64,000 nt of DNA from Opitutus sp. (lineage in GTDB: Bacteria > Verrucomicrobiota > Verrucomicrobiia > Opitutales > Opitutaceae), in NCBI GenBank assembly GCA_024707325.1, contig JANPZY010000001.1, forward strand, positions 434,001 through 498,000, written 5' to 3'. Both the position numbers and the translations under genes were made by a program. This document shows, in pieces, positions 18,568 to 27,299 of the stretch. Positions within the stretch are counted from its first letter, which is position 1. Each line of letters opens with the position of its first letter. The notes under the pieces were generated by a model. It was not told where the DNA came from. It did no database searches and saw only the letters and a list, made by a program, of their open reading frames with translations.

Positions 18568-19026
18568 CTACTTCTCTTCCGTCCAATTCCCAATGTCGTC
18601 CTTGGTGCCTTCGGTGCGATCCGGGCCTTTCGAGAACACGTCGTAGCTGTGCTTGTTTTTCACGCCCGGATAACGGTAGCCATACGGCTCACCCCAAGGA
18701 TCGAGCGGAACCTTGCCGCCTTCCAGGTAGGGGCCCCGCCACTGGTCGCCGCGATTCGCGGGAGCGGCGACGAGCGCCTGCAAGCCTTCTGCGGTGCTCG
18801 GGTAGTCGCCCATCTGAATGCGGTAACTGGTAAGCGGGAGCTTGATCGATTCGCTCACGAACAACTGAGCGGTCTTGGCTTGGGCGCCGCCAAAGATCGT
18901 ATCGAGATTGGTCACCGCCAATCCGACGAGCAGACCGAGAATCGCCAACGCGATCATGATCTCCAACAAAGTGAAAGCACGACGGCCGTAACGCGCGGCC
19001 CGAACACGAGGAGCTTGTGGCAACAT
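18568..19026 (-). CDS. gspG: Type II secretion major pseudopilin GspG
   Basis: The 152-residue major pseudopilin starts MLPQAPRVRAARYGRRAFTL, followed by the pilin helix LEIMIALAILGLLVGLAV. The conserved C-terminal segment with YPSTAEGLQALV, WRGPYLEGGKVPLDPWG and VFSKGPDRTEGTKDD matches the calcium-binding GspG fold. It is the first gene of the minus-strand arm. No prepilin peptidase or GspC gene is present in the window. Confidence 0.93.
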   Translation of the reverse strand: MLPQAPRVRAARYGRRAFTLLEIMIALAILGLLVGLAVTNLDTIFGGAQAKTAQLFVSESIKLPLTSYRIQMGDYPSTAEGLQALVAAPANRGDQWRGPYLEGGKVPLDPWGEPYGYRYPGVKNKHSYDVFSKGPDRTEGTKDDIGNWTEEK

Positions 19027-19161
19027 GGGAGGCAGGATGGGGTGCGACCGCCGAAAGTCGAGCGGGTGCCGCAGACCCGCCGACCCATGCAAAGTAGCAC
19101 CCTGCTCATAGGGTGGGCTCGGTAAACGCCGCAATCGACAAAGTCCACGCGCTGCAAAACG

Positions 19162-19819
19162 CTAAACGCCACGCCCTCTCCAGCGATAGCTGATGAAGCA
19201 AAGCACCGCGATCGCTCCACCTGCTCCATAAACGGATGGCTCGGGGATTGGGCTCACGACCTCAGCTGTAAAATGGTTCAAGGGACCTGAGAAGGTGTGG
19301 TCGCCTTCCCATCCCGCCTCCCGCCAGCTTACGTGGAAAAGGTTGAAGTTGGTTCCGAACGTAAAGGGAGGCACAGGCAGGACCGTCGGCGATCCGGACG
19401 GAATCAGCCCAAAATCAAAATACCGGCCTTCCATCAGAGACGTTAACGCATACATGCGGGGAATCCCGCTCTCCGTGGCGAGGCCGAACGACAGGGTCTC
19501 CAGCGGAAACGAGAACTCCCGAGAATCGGCAAACGGCGGGCTGGCATCCGGTTCGTAGTCGGTGAAGGCAACCGACAGCGTCCAATAATTCTTCGTGGGA
19601 TCATCAAAGGTGAAGATGCCGCCTGCGCCCGCGATGGACGCATCGTAGTGGAGGTCGAATTTAGCCACGCCGCCCATGGGATGTTCGTCCTGAGGATATC
19701 CGACGAGCTGCCCCCCAGAGGTTCTCCGATGTGGCCGAGATGTGGACGATCTGCGCATGCGCAACTGCCGCCAGGGGTGAGATCAGCAGGGCAAATCCTG
19801 CGAAGAACGGGCATTTCAT
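19162..19819 (-). CDS. PEP-CTERM anchor domain protein, frameshifted
   Basis: The C-terminus PIPEPSVYGAGGAIAVL, then a hydrophobic stretch and the basic tail YRWRGRG, is a PEP-CTERM sorting signal, expected to be processed by an exosortase. The longest open frame lacks a signal peptide. In the frame starting at the ATG at 19819 there is a clear one, MKCPFFAGFALLISPLAAVA followed by HAQ. The two frames meet at a C6 run at 19711-19716 (G6 in the gene), implying a one-base indel. The corrected protein is about 218 residues, secreted and probably surface-attached. It follows the exopolysaccharide/exosortase lifestyle common in Verrucomicrobia; its ligand is unknown. Confidence 0.82.
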
Positions 19820-19940
19820 CCCGCCACTCTACCCTTCCCCGAAAAGCGGAATATCCGGCCGCCAGCGACTCGCTGCATCAGCGAAAGGCTCGTGGACTGG
19901 CGACAGCCGATGAGGCAAAACTCTCGTCGTCGCCATAAAT

Positions 19941-20016
19941 TGGCGCCCCCGCCCGGACTTGAACCGGGATGCGCGGTTTAGGAAACCGCTGCTCTATCCA
20001 GTTGAGCTACGGGGAC
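19941..20016 (-). tRNA. tRNA-Arg(CCT)
   Basis: Read on the minus strand, the gene starts GTCCCCGTAGCTCAACTGGA and ends with an encoded CCA. The anticodon loop TTCCTAA in the stem GCGGT/ACCGC gives anticodon CCT, specific for arginine AGG codons. Length is 76 bases with CCA. Confidence 0.95.
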
Positions 20017-20027
20017 TGAGGGAACGC

Positions 20028-20118
20028 TCACTGTGACCCACTTTTCGCGGGAATTGCATCACCAAAATGCGGGTTGACATCAACTGCACCGAATTCACTG
20101 TGACCCCTCCCACTTTTC
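20028..20118 (+). promoter_or_regulatory. rpsR upstream region with a duplicated box and a TTGACA element
   Basis: TCACTGTGACCC followed closely by CACTTTTC occurs twice, at 20028-20046 and 20095-20118, the second copy with four extra bases. A consensus -35 hexamer TTGACA lies at 20074-20079 between them. The duplication may be a regulatory box or a relic of a local duplication next to the tRNA. Confidence 0.4.
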
Positions 20119-20122
20119 AGAC

Positions 20123-20320
20123 ATGAGCACCAACGAACAGCCGCAGCGCAGCCTTACTCCCGACGAGATTCCGTTCACGACGAATCCGCAAGCGATCCGT
20201 GGCTACGTGACCGACACGGGCAAGATCCTGCCCCGTAAGCACACCCACCTTTCCGCCAAGCACCAGCGCGCGATCACGAAGACCATCAAGCGTGCGCGCA
20301 ACATGCTGCTCGCGCAGTAA
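20123..20320 (+). CDS. rpsR: 30S ribosomal protein bS18, short form
   Basis: The 65-residue product contains YVTDTGKILPRKHTHLSAKH and QRAITKTIKRARNMLLAQ, the RNA-binding core of bS18, which sits on the platform of the small subunit. It stands alone rather than in the usual rpsF-ssb-rpsR-rplI cluster. An intrinsic terminator follows 27 bases downstream. It could be the only rpsR of the genome or a second copy; the window cannot tell. Confidence 0.88.
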   Translation: MSTNEQPQRSLTPDEIPFTTNPQAIRGYVTDTGKILPRKHTHLSAKHQRAITKTIKRARNMLLAQ

Positions 20321-20347
20321 CCTTTCCGGTTGCGAACCGATTCTCCG

Positions 20348-20378
20348 GCCGGAGTCTGAAAAGGACTCCGGCTTTTTT
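20348..20378 (+). terminator. Intrinsic terminator after rpsR
   Basis: Nine-base arms GCCGGAGTC and GACTCCGGC enclose a short loop and are followed by TTTTTT. The tsaC start codon lies 9 bases beyond the T tract, so tsaC needs read-through or a promoter inside this segment. Confidence 0.88.
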
Positions 20379-20386
20379 GCGGCACG

Positions 20387-21391
20387 ATGGCTAAGCGCAC
20401 TGCGAAAATCTACCGCCCTACTTCGCGGAATCTCGCGCGACTCGCGCACGCCCTGCGGGAAGGCGAGTTGGTAGCGGTGCCGACCGAGACCGTTTACGGG
20501 CTGGCGGCTGATGCGCTCAACGCGGCCGCCTGCAGAAAAATCTTCCGCGCGAAACGCCGGCCCACCTCCGATCCGCTCATCGTGCATCTGGCCAAGGCGT
20601 CCGATTTGACGCGGGTGGCAGAGGCCAGCGAAGCCGTGTGGAAACTTGCGAAACACTTCTGGCCCGGGCCGCTGACGCTCGTGCTGCCAAGGAAACCGAT
20701 CGTGCCGGAACTCGTCACCGCCGGTTTGCCCAGCGTCGCGGTGCGCGTGCCGCGACACGCCGCGTTTCGGCGCTTGATCGCGCTTGCCGGCACTCCACTC
20801 GCGGCACCGAGCGCCAATCCGTTTGGCTATGTGAGCCCGACCAATGCGGATCACGTGCTGGCCGGACTGGGCAGCCGCATCTCGCACATCTTGGACGGCG
20901 GCGCCTCTCGCATCGGACTCGAATCGACCATCGTGGATCTGCGCGATCCGACGCAGCCAAAAATCCTCCGCCCGGGAGCGATCGGTGCGGACGAAATTTC
21001 AGCGGTGCTCGGCGTGCCCGTCGCGGCGCGCAAACCGGCGCGCGCGAAGAAAATGAGCGCGCAGATCGCGCCCGGATTACTGACGCGTCACTACAGCCCG
21101 CGCACGCCAGTCAGTTTGCATTCGAGCTTAACGCTGCGCGATGTGGCGCGTTCGACGGGGGGAAAACGCGAAGCGTGGGTGTTTCTCGCGAAGCCTGCCG
21201 GCAAGCTTCCGCCCAATGTGTTTTGGCTGGATCGCCGCGGCAGTCTCGCAGGCGTGGCTCGCCGGCTGTTTGGCGTGTTGCGCGAACTCGACGGCGCCGG
21301 TTATCAGCACCTGCACGTGGAACGCGCAAGCGGCGACGGGCTCGCGATCGCCATCAACGATCGTCTCGAGCGCGCCGCCGCCAAGGCGTAA
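20387..21391 (+). CDS. tsaC: L-threonylcarbamoyladenylate synthase (Sua5/TsaC)
   Basis: The 334-residue enzyme makes threonylcarbamoyl-AMP from threonine, bicarbonate and ATP for the t6A37 tRNA modification. The YrdC domain includes VAVPTETVYGLAADA, KRRPTSDPLIVHLA, PGPLTLVLPRK and APSANPFGYVSPT. The C-terminal extension after about residue 215 begins with APGLLTRHYSPRTPV and marks the long Sua5 form. It follows rpsR closely, so both translation-related genes may share a promoter upstream of rpsR. Confidence 0.93.
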   Translation: MAKRTAKIYRPTSRNLARLAHALREGELVAVPTETVYGLAADALNAAACRKIFRAKRRPTSDPLIVHLAKASDLTRVAEASEAVWKLAKHFWPGPLTLVLPRKPIVPELVTAGLPSVAVRVPRHAAFRRLIALAGTPLAAPSANPFGYVSPTNADHVLAGLGSRISHILDGGASRIGLESTIVDLRDPTQPKILRPGAIGADEISAVLGVPVAARKPARAKKMSAQIAPGLLTRHYSPRTPVSLHSSLTLRDVARSTGGKREAWVFLAKPAGKLPPNVFWLDRRGSLAGVARRLFGVLRELDGAGYQHLHVERASGDGLAIAINDRLERAAAKA

Positions 21392-21404
21392 GCAACAAAG
21401 CGCC

Positions 21405-23609
21405 TCAGCGCTCGACGCTGTCGTCTTCCTTCGCCGCGACGACGTAGTAGTCCTTGTAGGACTTGTCGTAGTATTGGGCGTAGTAGTAACCCGACACGGC
21501 GAGGTTGAGACCGTTGAGCACCGCGCCGAAGCACGGCACGTTAGCCTCGAGAAGCTTCTTCGCGCTAAACTGGGCGGCGCGACGGCGGACCTTGTTGAAG
21601 AAGATCGTGAAGACCGAGCCGTCGACGAGCGGCATGATGATCAACGCATCGCTCACCGCCGCGAGCGGCGGAGTGTCAAAGAAGATGCGATCGTAGCGCT
21701 TGCGCAGCTCGAGCACCATCGTTTCGAAGCCCTTGCTGTTGAGAATCTGCGTCGGGTTTTTAGCGCGACCACCGGTGGTGAGCAAATCGAGGTTCGGGTG
21801 GACGCCGCGAATCACCGCGTCGTCCAGCGTCGCGGCCTTCGTGCACACGTCGATCACGCCCTTCACATTTTCCAGACGGAACGACTTGTGGACATTGGGT
21901 TTGCGCAAGTCGCAGTCGACGATGATCACGCGCTCGCCGTGCGCGGCAAAAGTCAGCGCAAGATTGGTCGTGGTGAAGGATTTACCTTCACCCGGGATCG
22001 TGCTGGTCGTGAGGATGCACTTCGCGTTCTTGCTGTCGTCCTTGAGCCGCAGGCTGGAGTGAAGCGTGAGGAACGCCTCGGCGACCTGACGATCGGCGTT
22101 GTTCGCGACGATCTGCGCCTTGTCAGGCTGCTCCATGCGTTTGATCTGCGGGATGATGCCGATGAGCGGCAGTCCGATCACGCTCTCGATATCGAACGAG
22201 CTCTTCACTCGGTCGTCGATGAACGCGACGAAGAACGCAAAACCAAGGCCGAGCGCGAGACCGCCCACGAGACCGAGACCGAGATTGAGCGCCACCTTGG
22301 GCGAAACAGGACGGTTCGTCGGGCGCGCACGGTCGACGACACGAGCGCTCTGGGTCTCGAGCGTGCTCGTCATCGACGTCTCACGCGTGCGGGCGATCAA
22401 ATTTTGGAGGATCTGTTCGTTGATCCGCAGATCGCGCGACATGTTCTCATACTCGACTGCGTAGCGATCGATCGAAAGCGATTCGGCTTCCTGCGCGGTA
22501 AGTTGAGCGCGTGCTTCGCGATCGTTGCGCAGCGCGGTCTGATACTCCGATTCGATGATGGCAGATGCGGACTGAATGGCGCGGTCGAGTTCCCGCTGAG
22601 TCTGCGCGAGCGAGTTCTGCGCCTCGATCATCTTCGGGTGCTTGCTCTTGTAGCGCTCGGTCATCTGAGCGAGGGCGATCTTCTGGGAGGAAAGCTGCTG
22701 GGTGAGCTGCGCAATCAGGCTTTGCGAAGCGATGAACGGCAGCTCGGTAACATCACCGCCGGACGCGAGACGTTCCTGCACCTGCGCCCAGCGCACTTCG
22801 GCGTCCTTCAGGCGGGACGTCGTCTGGGTGACGTAGCTATTGAGCGCCTTGAGCTTCTCGGTGACGATGTCCTTGCGCTGATCGAGCGAGACAAGGTTGT
22901 TCTTCTCGCGGTAGAGCTGAAGACCGATCGCGAGTTCATCCACTTTCTTGCGCTGCTGCTCGACGCGGATGTTGAGATCCTCGACCGCCTTCATCGATTC
23001 GTCGATGCGGAGGCGGGCGTTATAGCCGATGAACTCGTCGACAAAGAGATTCGCGACCTTCGCCGCGACGACTTTGTCCGGGTGACGGAACTGAACCAGA
23101 ATGATGAGCGTGAGACGCTGCGGAACGATCTTGCGATTCGAGCCGAGGATCGCCGCAACCGAAACGGGCTCGCCACCGCTCTCCTTCTCGTAAGGAGCGA
23201 GGAATCGCTTGAGATCCTCGCCCGTCAGACGAGCGGCGACCTTCTCGATGATCGAAGCGCTCTCGAGAATCTTGATCTGCGTATTCAGATCTTCGGCGGA
23301 GCGGATCTCGTTTTCGCGGACCGCCTGCACCTGCATGATCGTCGGATCACGGCGAAAAACCTGCACCGTGGCCGTCGATTCATAAAGATTCGTCTGACTG
23401 AAGGTGTAGACCAGCGACGAGGAGAAAACGATCAGGAAGACGACGACGACATACCAGATGCGTTCACGCAGAACGAGCAGGTAGTCCTGCAGCCGCTTGT
23501 GAGCCGCGCCGCCTTCGTCGGGACCGTATCCAATCGCCGAATACCCGGCGTATCCGCCACCATAACTATAACCCTGCTGGCCACCCTTGGCCTTTGAATC
23601 CTGCTCCAT
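21405..23609 (-). CDS. Polysaccharide co-polymerase / BY-kinase fusion (Wzc-like)
   Basis: The 734-residue inner-membrane protein combines a Wzz domain (transmembrane helices near residues 50-70 and 450-475 with a long coiled-coil periplasmic region) with a cytoplasmic bacterial tyrosine kinase. The kinase shows Walker A STIPGEGKSFTTTN (about 535-548), Walker A' VIIVDCDLRKP and Walker B RIFFDTPPLAA. The C-terminus carries a tyrosine cluster SGYYYAQYYDKSYKDYYV for autophosphorylation. The N-terminus is an unusual Gly/Tyr-rich segment (GYSYGGGYAGYSAIGYG). It controls chain length and export of an exopolysaccharide with the Wza-like protein encoded upstream. Confidence 0.92.
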   Translation of the reverse strand: MEQDSKAKGGQQGYSYGGGYAGYSAIGYGPDEGGAAHKRLQDYLLVLRERIWYVVVVFLIVFSSSLVYTFSQTNLYESTATVQVFRRDPTIMQVQAVRENEIRSAEDLNTQIKILESASIIEKVAARLTGEDLKRFLAPYEKESGGEPVSVAAILGSNRKIVPQRLTLIILVQFRHPDKVVAAKVANLFVDEFIGYNARLRIDESMKAVEDLNIRVEQQRKKVDELAIGLQLYREKNNLVSLDQRKDIVTEKLKALNSYVTQTTSRLKDAEVRWAQVQERLASGGDVTELPFIASQSLIAQLTQQLSSQKIALAQMTERYKSKHPKMIEAQNSLAQTQRELDRAIQSASAIIESEYQTALRNDREARAQLTAQEAESLSIDRYAVEYENMSRDLRINEQILQNLIARTRETSMTSTLETQSARVVDRARPTNRPVSPKVALNLGLGLVGGLALGLGFAFFVAFIDDRVKSSFDIESVIGLPLIGIIPQIKRMEQPDKAQIVANNADRQVAEAFLTLHSSLRLKDDSKNAKCILTTSTIPGEGKSFTTTNLALTFAAHGERVIIVDCDLRKPNVHKSFRLENVKGVIDVCTKAATLDDAVIRGVHPNLDLLTTGGRAKNPTQILNSKGFETMVLELRKRYDRIFFDTPPLAAVSDALIIMPLVDGSVFTIFFNKVRRRAAQFSAKKLLEANVPCFGAVLNGLNLAVSGYYYAQYYDKSYKDYYVVAAKEDDSVER

Positions 23610-23628
23610 GTGAAAAATACGAGTGTGA

Positions 23629-24213
23629 CTAGAGAACGCGCTCGGGCACGTAGATGACGTCGTCCTTCTGCAACTGCCACGCTTGGGTGGTGTTACCCTG
23701 AATGATCTCGTCGGCGTTGATGATGAAATTTTCGGTTTTACCGTCGGTGACGCGCGTGAGTTTGACGCGCTTGCGATCGGCGAGGCGATTGAAGCCGCCG
23801 GCTCTGGCGATGGCGTCCACCAGGTTCATGCCCTGCTCGGGAGGGAACGGGACGGAGCCCGGCGCATTGACTGAACCGAGCACGTTCACCGTCCGCTTCG
23901 AGTATTCGACGACGATGATGTTGACCTGGGGATTCACGAGGTAATCGGCCGCATACAGCGCTCGGATCCGCTCCTGCGCGACGCCGATGGTGTTTCCGCG
24001 CAGGTCGATCGTGCCGATGAGCGGCAGCGAAACCGAGGACTCCTGCGAAACGCGCACTTCGCGAGTCAGATCATCCTCTTGGAAGATCTGCACCCGGATG
24101 AGGTCCGAGGGCTGAAGGACGTAATCCGCCGACGTTGTTTCGTTCGCTGCGCTGACGGACGCGCCGACAGCCAGAGTCAGAAGGAGACAAACGCGGGTGA
24201 TGATTCGACGCAT
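23629..24213 (-). CDS. Polysaccharide export protein (Wza-like, SLBB)
   Basis: The 194-residue secreted protein starts MRRIITRVCLLLTLAVGASV with a signal peptide ending near VSAAN. It has a Poly_export domain (YVLQPSDLIRVQIFQEDDL to VNPQVNIIVVEY) and one SLBB domain (RTVNVLGSVNAPGSVPFPPE). It lacks an obvious lipobox cysteine at the cleavage site. The ATG at 24213 lies only 8 bases after the T tract of an intrinsic terminator, so expression probably depends on read-through. Its partner is the BY-kinase gene 19 bases downstream. Confidence 0.88.
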   Translation of the reverse strand: MRRIITRVCLLLTLAVGASVSAANETTSADYVLQPSDLIRVQIFQEDDLTREVRVSQESSVSLPLIGTIDLRGNTIGVAQERIRALYAADYLVNPQVNIIVVEYSKRTVNVLGSVNAPGSVPFPPEQGMNLVDAIARAGGFNRLADRKRVKLTRVTDGKTENFIINADEIIQGNTTQAWQLQKDDVIYVPERVL

Positions 24214-24220
24214 GGGCAAT

Positions 24221-24258
24221 AAAAAAGCGGAAGGAGACCGGCTCCGGTCTTCTTCCGC
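24221..24258 (-). terminator. Intrinsic terminator or attenuator between the barrel gene and the Wza-like gene
   Basis: On the minus strand GCGGAAGAAGACCGG pairs with CCGGTCTCCTTCCGC around a short loop, followed by TTTTTT. It ends the outer-membrane barrel transcript and lies directly against the next start codon. Confidence 0.85.
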
Positions 24259-24302
24259 AATCAAAAGAAAACGCGCCTCAGTAAGCGTGTCGTAAAAGAT
24301 AA

Positions 24303-25430
24303 TTAGTAGCGAAGGCTGACCGACAGGCTCAGCACTCGCGCACGGAAGTCGGAAGAGACCACTTCGGAGTCGTTCTTGCGATAGGAGAAGTTCGCTCCGA
24401 CGCGGACGTATTCGTTGACCGTGTAGGACGCTCCGATGAACGAATCATAGTAGTCGTCCGTGCGGGCGGGAACGTTCACCGCGGGCATGTAGTAGTTAAT
24501 GGCGCGGAAGGCGGTGCCGACCGTCACGGCGAATTCGGGAGTGATATTCGAGGTGAGGAACGCGCCGACCGAGGTGTTCTTCTGCTCTTGCGCCTGAGAG
24601 TTGACGTCGAAGTTGCGGGAGGCGGTCAACTGGAGCGAGGACTTCGGGGTCACCGCATAAGAGAGGCTGCCATCAATACCGAGCATCGAGTAGGTGCCGC
24701 CCGGCGAGTGGTCGCGGTGCGTCACACCAACGTCGAACGTGCCGGTCAGCTTCGGGCTGAACTCACCGCGGGTGCTGACGCTCACGAAATGATCGCGGCT
24801 GTCGCGACCGAACAGGAGCCACGACTCACGGTAGCGGTAACCGAGACCGAGGTCCACCTTCGGGGTGACTTCGTAGTAGAAGTGAAGCGGGATGTTGACG
24901 CTTTCCTGATCCGCAAAGCCCGCGACGCGATAGTCGGTGTTGCTGTAGCCGAAGCCCGCCGTAACCGAGGTCTTTTCGGTCACGGACACCTCGACGTTAC
25001 CCGCCGTGTTGAAAACGTTGCGCGCGATGAGCGAATCGAAACCGAGCACGTCGACCGTGTTCTGATTCATCTCTGCGAAGCTGGCGCTGAACGAGCCCGT
25101 CGTCTTGCCGCCATCGTAAGCAACGTTGAGGCTCGAGGAGAAAAGCTCCGAATCGAGGTCGTCGTGATCGGTGAAGCGGTTGAAGCTGCCACCCACGCGA
25201 CCGCGGCCGCTGAGCGTAGACTTGTTGCCGAAGATGACCTCCACGCCCGGGTCGAAGTTATAGATGACGTCGTCCTTAGCGTTGTTGCCGAGGAAAATAT
25301 TGTCGTCCATCCGCAATCCGGCGGTGCCCGTGAAAAATACTTCAGCGTTTTCTCCCGCGAGGAACGGTGCCGCATGGGCGCTACCGGCGAGCGCAACAGC
25401 TGCCGCAAGGAACTTAAGGGATTGCTTCAT
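24303..25430 (-). CDS. Outer-membrane beta-barrel protein of the exopolysaccharide locus
   Basis: The 375-residue product has a signal peptide (MKQSLKFLAAAVALAGSAHA) and alternating amphipathic beta strands throughout. It ends in LSVSLRY, an aromatic C-terminal residue as expected for BAM-inserted barrels. No Cys is present. It precedes the Wza-like and BY-kinase genes on the same strand, a context seen for barrel proteins of exosortase-linked exopolysaccharide loci. Whether it exports polysaccharide is inference. Confidence 0.8.
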   Translation of the reverse strand: MKQSLKFLAAAVALAGSAHAAPFLAGENAEVFFTGTAGLRMDDNIFLGNNAKDDVIYNFDPGVEVIFGNKSTLSGRGRVGGSFNRFTDHDDLDSELFSSSLNVAYDGGKTTGSFSASFAEMNQNTVDVLGFDSLIARNVFNTAGNVEVSVTEKTSVTAGFGYSNTDYRVAGFADQESVNIPLHFYYEVTPKVDLGLGYRYRESWLLFGRDSRDHFVSVSTRGEFSPKLTGTFDVGVTHRDHSPGGTYSMLGIDGSLSYAVTPKSSLQLTASRNFDVNSQAQEQKNTSVGAFLTSNITPEFAVTVGTAFRAINYYMPAVNVPARTDDYYDSFIGASYTVNEYVRVGANFSYRKNDSEVVSSDFRARVLSLSVSLRY

Positions 25431-25640
25431 TTGGTGTCAGGTTGAAGGTGGAAATGGACGAATCAAAAAGCCGCTAAAAACCCCTGGCTGGAAAACCTCG
25501 GCGAGCTGGACGGGACTCTAAAAGGTCGAGGTGTGTGGATCTTTAGAAACTCAGATGCAAGGCGTAGAAAAGCGTTGAGCCGTGAGCAAGGTGTTTTTTC
25601 AAATCCCGCCCAGGCAAGGCTTCGCAGTAAGATTGCAATA

Positions 25641-27299
25641 ATGACCTCCTCTTCGCGCCACAAGCTTGCTGAATCCGGTGCATCCGCCCGCCTGTCTGGG
25701 TGGCGCAAAATACTGCCGCTACGTGTGAGTTTTCCCGAAGGCCACCGGCGCGTGCGCCTCCACTGGCCGGAAACCGTGGCCATGCTTTTGGGGATCTGCC
25801 TCACGAGCTACGGCGTGCTGACGGCGACCGCCTATTTCTTCGTGAAATATAATCGCGGGTTCGACGCCGTTTCCTACGCCGATCTCACCCTTCCCCACCG
25901 TTGGCATAACTACCGTCTCAAATCCGGAGAGTTTCAGATCGCGGAAGGCCGCCGTCTGCTGGCCGGCGGAGATCCGCGGGCCGCGTTGGCGAGCTATCGC
26001 TCAGGACTTGCGAAAATTCCGGATCACCGCGCAGGTCGCCTTGAGCTCGCACAGCTCCTGACCGGCGCCGCCCGACCCGATCTCGCGCGCGAAGTCTTGG
26101 AGCACGGCCTCACCTGGCTGGAAAACGACGCCGTCTACCTACGCGCCTATTTCGGTTTCCTGCTTCAGCAGCAACTCGACGACGATGTTCGTTCCCGGGG
26201 CACCGATCTTCTCGCCCGCCCCACCCTCTCTCCCGAGAGCCGCGCCGTCATCAGCCTGGCAATTGCATCAGCCCACTACTTCCGCGGCCAGTATGATCTC
26301 GCCGAAGACCGAATTCGCGCCGGACAGATTTCCCAGACGATCGAGGCCCGTCTCCTTTCCGCCCAACTCGAGTGGGAACGCGGCTATCCCGCCCTCGCGC
26401 TCCAATATATCCGCACGCTATTGCAGGATGCTCCCAACTACGATCCTGCGCTCGCCCAACTCGGCCAGTGGCTTCGCTCGACCCACCAGTTTGCGGAGTT
26501 CCGCCGCGTCTGCCTGCTCCGTTTGCTCGCGCAGCCCGACAACCCCGCGCCGCAAACCGAGCTGCTCTACGCGCTGCACCACGCCGCCGACTACGCCGGG
26601 ATCGAGCGCGAGGTCGCCCATGCCCTGTCCGCCAGCGTGCTCGACCAGCAAGCCACCACCGCGCTGGCGACCTTCGCCGCCGACACCGGCAACATCTCCC
26701 TTGCCGAACGCATTCGAAGCGAGTGCCAGCGCCGCAAGCTGCCGTGGACGTTTCCCACGTGGTTCGCCGCCGAGGCCATGATCGCCGCCAAAGACTATCA
26801 CGCGGCGATCGCGCTTCTCTCGTCGCTTCCGTCCCCAACGCTCTCGAGGGATTCGCGCCAGCGCGCTCTCGTAAACAGCCTGCTTGCCGTCGCGCATTTC
26901 GGGCTCGGCGATTCCGCTGCGGCCCACCTCCGGCTAGAAGACTTCATCGCCCACGCCGAACTGCGCGCGGACAATCTCCTCATGATCGCGCGCCGTCTCG
27001 TCACGGCGGGCGCGGTGGTTCCGGCGCGCTCGCTTCTTTTGCGCGCCGCCACGCTCGATCCGGCCAATCAAGCCGCGCTCACCGAACTTGTCTCGCTCGA
27101 GATCGATCTGGCCGAAGCGATTTCACTGCCTGGCCATCTTGAGCAACTGAGCCGTATGCGGCGCCCGTCACCTGACGTGCTGCAACGCGCCCACCGCTTC
27201 CTCAGCAGCGATCGTTTCCTCTTTGATCCCGCGCGCGAAAACGCGCTGCATGCCGCTGAAGCGGCGCTGTCGAGTGCGCGCCACGCGCCGCAGATTTAA
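25641..27299 (+). CDS. Membrane-anchored TPR protein
   Basis: The 552-residue product has one transmembrane helix near residues 45-68 (LGICLTSYGVLTATAYFFV), followed by TPR-like helical repeats (AEGRRLLAGGDPRAALASY, AVYLRAYFGFLLQQQ, AHYFRGQYDLAEDRIRAG, WERGYPALALQYIRTLLQ). It is divergent from the outer-membrane barrel gene over a 210-bp promoter region, suggesting a role in the same envelope or exopolysaccharide system. The start at 25641 is preferred because the upstream part of the frame is low in coding character. Its stop overlaps the convergent hisC stop by four bases. Confidence 0.75.
   Translation: MTSSSRHKLAESGASARLSGWRKILPLRVSFPEGHRRVRLHWPETVAMLLGICLTSYGVLTATAYFFVKYNRGFDAVSYADLTLPHRWHNYRLKSGEFQIAEGRRLLAGGDPRAALASYRSGLAKIPDHRAGRLELAQLLTGAARPDLAREVLEHGLTWLENDAVYLRAYFGFLLQQQLDDDVRSRGTDLLARPTLSPESRAVISLAIASAHYFRGQYDLAEDRIRAGQISQTIEARLLSAQLEWERGYPALALQYIRTLLQDAPNYDPALAQLGQWLRSTHQFAEFRRVCLLRLLAQPDNPAPQTELLYALHHAADYAGIEREVAHALSASVLDQQATTALATFAADTGNISLAERIRSECQRRKLPWTFPTWFAAEAMIAAKDYHAAIALLSSLPSPTLSRDSRQRALVNSLLAVAHFGLGDSAAAHLRLEDFIAHAELRADNLLMIARRLVTAGAVVPARSLLLRAATLDPANQAALTELVSLEIDLAEAISLPGHLEQLSRMRRPSPDVLQRAHRFLSSDRFLFDPARENALHAAEAALSSARHAPQI

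Noticed and set aside
21141..23597. 818-residue plus-strand open frame
   Set aside because: It runs into and antisense to the BY-kinase gene, whose motifs are certain. Composition is that of a shadow frame.
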